64,000 nt of DNA, taken from contig NZ_FWXU01000019.1 in assembly GCF_900176345.1 (NCBI RefSeq), positions 50,924 to 114,923 on the forward strand, read 5' to 3'. Positions 61,578 through 64,000 of the stretch are shown here, piece by piece. How positions within the stretch are numbered: position 1 is the first letter of the stretch; the number at the start of each line of letters is the position of its first letter. The stretch comes from Rhizobium sp. RU36D (lineage in GTDB: Bacteria > Pseudomonadota > Alphaproteobacteria > Rhizobiales > Rhizobiaceae). A model generated the notes under the pieces. That model had not been told where the DNA came from, ran no database searches, and worked only from the letters and a program-made list of their open reading frames with translations. Position numbers and translations under genes: made by a program.

Positions 61578-61637
61578 GTTTTGTTTTGATTATCTTTTGC
61601 CGACTGAAACCATTTTGCAAAAAAGGATAGTTGCAGC

Positions 61638-62219
61638 ATGTTTGATCCGAGAGAGAAGATCGCTCTTTTCATCGATGGCGCCAATCTCTATGCAGCCTCA
61701 AAGAGCCTCGGCTTCGACATAGACTACCGAAAGCTGTTGAAGGCGTTTCAAAAGCGCGGTTACCTGCTGCGCGCCTATTACTACACAGCCCTGATCGAGG
61801 ACCAGGAATACTCCTCCATCCGCCCCCTGATCGACTGGCTGGACTACAATGGCTACAAGGTGGTGACCAAGCCGGCCAAGGAGTTCACGGACTCCATGGG
61901 ACGCAGAAAAGTCAAAGGAAACATGGACATCGAACTGGCCATCGACGCGATGGAGCAGTCCGAAACCGTTGATCATCTGGTGATCTTTTCCGGCGATGGC
62001 GATTTTACCACGCTGGTGGAAGCGCTGCAGCGCAAGGGCCGCAAGGTCTCCGTCGTCTCGACCATGGCGACGCAGCCGCCGATGATCGCCGATGACCTTC
62101 GCCGCCAGTCCGACTACTTCATCGATCTCGTCTCGCTTAAGCCGGAGATCGGTCGCGATCCGTCCGAACGTGCGCCGCGGCCGGCTGAACCTGTGGCTCC
62201 GCAAGAGTTCGAGGACTGA
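61638..62219 (+). CDS. NYN-domain (LabA/DUF88) protein
   Basis: 193-residue PIN-like nuclease-fold protein. Conserved acidic residues are in IALFIDGANLYAASKSLGF near residue 12, KVKGNMDIELAIDAMEQS near residue 95 and VIFSGDGDFTTLVEALQRKG near residue 115. Members are proposed RNases; LabA takes part in clock output in cyanobacteria. AAAAAGGATAG precedes the ATG. The C-terminal tail is Pro/Glu-rich. Transcribed away from rpoZ, with palindromes upstream. Confidence 0.9.
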   Translation: MFDPREKIALFIDGANLYAASKSLGFDIDYRKLLKAFQKRGYLLRAYYYTALIEDQEYSSIRPLIDWLDYNGYKVVTKPAKEFTDSMGRRKVKGNMDIELAIDAMEQSETVDHLVIFSGDGDFTTLVEALQRKGRKVSVVSTMATQPPMIADDLRRQSDYFIDLVSLKPEIGRDPSERAPRPAEPVAPQEFED

Positions 62220-62583
62220 CGGTCGGCTCCTTTCATTCCCCAGATCTGCCCTCGGGATCGAAGCAAATCCCACGCGCCGCGATTGTATTCCGCAATATCA
62301 GGCGGAATAAGATGATGAAATTGTCGGCGTTTGTAGCGAACTGCCGCCATATGCACGACTTTTTTTGGACAATGGCGGCCGGAGCGGACGTGAATCAGGC
62401 CTATAAAACTGTCTGATTTCAACTCCTTAAGGCTTCAACCATTGCCCTCCTCGGCATCCAGCGGAAGCCTAATGCCTGTCCATGTATACTTGGCGACGCA
62501 GGCTGCTCATCCATCGGTCAAAGAGTTTAATCCACGCCCGTTTTTCGGCGGCGGCGGGCGCTGTTTCGCAGTACAAGTGCTGC
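62220..62583 (+). other. Intergenic region upstream of ada
   Basis: 364 bases with no supported gene. It contains a perfect 8-bp inverted repeat, TATTCCGC (62286-62293) and GCGGAATA (62302-62309), with 8 bases between, which looks like an operator. The in-frame extension of the ada reading frame to 62482 lacks a ribosome site and the residues do not match the family. Confidence 0.55.
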
Positions 62584-63705
62584 ATGCTCTTCGATCGCCC
62601 CACTGATGATATCCTTTACGACGCTCTCGTCGCCCGCGATGCCGGATATGATGGCTTCGCCTATGTCTGTGTCACCTCGACCGGCATTTTTTGCCGGTTC
62701 ACCTGTCCGGCGCGCAAGCCGAAACGGGAGAATTGCCGGTTCAAGGAGAGTGTGGCTCAGTGCCTGGAAGCCGGCTTTCGCCCCTGCAAGCGATGCCGTC
62801 CGATGTTTCGCATCGGCGGCGGCGACCCGGTCGTGACAAAGCTGCTGAAATGCCTGGACCAGGATCCTCATCGGCGTTGGCGGGAAAACGACGTCCTCGC
62901 CCTGGGCTATGATCTCTCGACGGTGCGGCGCGCCTTCAAACGGCAGTTCGGCATGAGCTTCCTGGAGATCGCCCGCCTCCGGCGGATCGGCCAGGCGGCT
63001 CAGGCCCTGACGCAAGGCGAAGCCGTGATCAACGCCCAGATCGATGCGGGCTTCGAGTCCGGCAGCGGCTTCCGGTCCGCGATCACGCAACTCTTTGGCG
63101 CTCCGCCCGCCACACTGCAAGGCGCGACGCTGCTCAAGGCCGACTGGATCGAAACCCCCATCGGTCCGATGATGGCGATTGCCTGCGACCACGCGCTGCA
63201 TCTCCTGGAGTTTGCCGATCGTCCAGCCCTTCCGGCCGAGATTGCGCGCTTGAAGAAGCGCAGCGGCAAGGGGATCGTGATGGGCCGCACTGTTGTGACC
63301 GAGCAGATTACCCAGGAACTCGACCGCTACTTTGCCGGCCATGACGAGGGTTTTACCGTCAGGATCGGCGGCCATGGCACGCCGTTCGAGCGGCAGGTCT
63401 GGCAAGAACTGCGGTCCATTCCCGTTGGCACCACGCGCAGCTATTCGATGATGGCCGATGCAATCGGCAGGGGGACGGCAGTTCGTGCGGTCGCCCATGC
63501 GAACGGCGCCAACCAGATCGCCATCGTGATCCCGTGTCACCGGGTTCTCGGCGCCGACGGCACCCTGACGGGCTATGGCGGCGGGCTTTGGCGCAAACGA
63601 TGGCTGATCGAGCATGAACGCCGCATGGCGGCCGGCGAAGCGCCAAGATGTGCGCCGGCCACTCCAGATACAGCTCAGCCGGCTTACGGCGAGGGAGCGG
63701 CATAA
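62584..63705 (+). CDS. ada: Bifunctional Ada regulator / methyltransferase
   Basis: 373-residue Ada protein of the adaptive response to alkylation. Zinc/sensor cysteines at residues 37, 41, 68 and 71 (GIFCRFTCPARKP and FRPCKRCRPMF) take methyl groups from phosphotriesters. An AraC-type domain (ALGYDLSTVRRAFKRQFGMS) binds promoters. The O6-methylguanine methyltransferase domain has IVIPCHRVLGADGTLTGYGG with its acceptor Cys near residue 320. The ATG at 62584 matches the E. coli spacing (Cys37 against Cys38). No alkA or alkB gene is present beside it. Confidence 0.95.
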   Translation: MLFDRPTDDILYDALVARDAGYDGFAYVCVTSTGIFCRFTCPARKPKRENCRFKESVAQCLEAGFRPCKRCRPMFRIGGGDPVVTKLLKCLDQDPHRRWRENDVLALGYDLSTVRRAFKRQFGMSFLEIARLRRIGQAAQALTQGEAVINAQIDAGFESGSGFRSAITQLFGAPPATLQGATLLKADWIETPIGPMMAIACDHALHLLEFADRPALPAEIARLKKRSGKGIVMGRTVVTEQITQELDRYFAGHDEGFTVRIGGHGTPFERQVWQELRSIPVGTTRSYSMMADAIGRGTAVRAVAHANGANQIAIVIPCHRVLGADGTLTGYGGGLWRKRWLIEHERRMAAGEAPRCAPATPDTAQPAYGEGAA

Positions 63706-63905
63706 CGCCGTTCGTGCACGCGTCGATCTGTTTTGGCGCGCCTTTCCCGATCCTGCCGATTTTCGCGCAGGAACCATGCCGAGAGCCGGATGATCCATTC
63801 ACTGCCCTGCCACTCCGCCGCCTCCAGTGGATCGGAGAGCGGGTGGCGGCGGCGCCTGTTCTCCCGGGTAAGTGCGTCAAACATCAAAAGCCAGTTGAGT
63901 TGCAT
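63684..63905 (-). CDS. Possible small hypothetical protein
   Basis: 73-residue frame (MQLNWLLMFDALTRENRRRR, then EAAEWQGSEWIIRLSAWFL and RENRQDRERRAKTDRR), charged and possibly helical. The start is uncertain: ATG at 63905, 63884 or 63962 are all in frame. No strong ribosome-binding site is seen. The 3' end overlaps ada by 22 bases on the opposite strand. Could be a GC-driven spurious frame. Confidence 0.35.
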   Translation of the reverse strand: MQLNWLLMFDALTRENRRRRHPLSDPLEAAEWQGSEWIIRLSAWFLRENRQDRERRAKTDRRVHERRYAAPSP

Positions 63906-64000
63906 TGTAACCGGTGTTCTGCCCCCACATTGCCCGCCGTCGCCTGATCTGTGATCGAACATTCCGTGGATGAGCGACAAGGAGTTTCTCCATGGAGTCT

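Noticed and set aside
63970..64000. Possible gene start at the right edge (ATG at 63970 or 63992)
   Set aside because: AAGGAG before 63992 is suggestive, but only three codons are visible and two frames compete.

Overview
The window looks like chromosomal DNA of a Rhizobiaceae alphaproteobacterium (Rhizobium/Agrobacterium type). The case rests on GC-rich coding sequence, on gene blocks typical of that family (rpsR-DUF2232-rplI-dnaB-alr-radA-cvpA-purF; psd-pssA; nadA-nadB-nadC with a NadQ-like regulator; rpoZ-rsh and DUF2062-acpS-lepB-rnc-era), and on regulatory sites expected there (GANTC methylation sites, CtrA-type TTAA-N7-TTAA boxes, a Pho box, a RIME-like palindrome). No tRNA, rRNA, CRISPR array, transposase or integrase was recognised.

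Layout. 0-14 kb: ribosomal proteins S18 and L9, replicative helicase dnaB, an AraC-azlCD amino-acid export unit, alr, a parDE-type toxin-antitoxin pair wedged between alr and radA, cvpA, purF, a kappa-GST-like protein, an SDR and a DMT transporter. 14-19 kb: a probable cysteine-responsive leader peptide, a mosaic cysS with a relic of its own 3' end behind it, an orphan AbrB-like antitoxin, three tandem GFA-family genes with a tiny membrane protein, and a proline iminopeptidase, all tightly overlapped. 19-29 kb: a RIME-like inverted repeat, cimA, two tandem genes resembling NHLP-leader peptide precursors, rarD, a cupin, a LOG protein, a LysM protein, an Atm1-type ABC exporter and a diguanylate cyclase. 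29-38 kb: psd-pssA (phosphatidylethanolamine synthesis), small proteins, SRAP, NUDIX, ygfZ, then an HD/phosphatase/NadQ-like operon and an MscS channel. 38-43 kb: the NAD de novo operon nadA-X-nadB-nadC on the minus strand, with an AT-richer unknown gene X between nadA and nadB and a near-palindromic operator before nadA. 43-52 kb: DUF2339, an acyltransferase, an HD protein, MOSC, an isolated flagellin with a CtrA-type box, an MFS transporter and small genes. 52-64 kb: recO, an AbrB-type membrane protein, era, rnc, lepB, acpS, DUF2062, rsh, rpoZ, a NYN-domain protein and ada.

Most of the window is core genome. The signals that best repay a second look are the two orphan peptide precursors (20.7-21.4 kb), the Cys-codon leader upstream of cysS (14.1 kb), the mosaic cysS 3' end (15.2-16.1 kb), and the unknown gene inside the nad operon (41.2-41.9 kb). 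Start codons were moved from the longest open frame wherever a ribosome-binding site, an overlap or family length argued for it.
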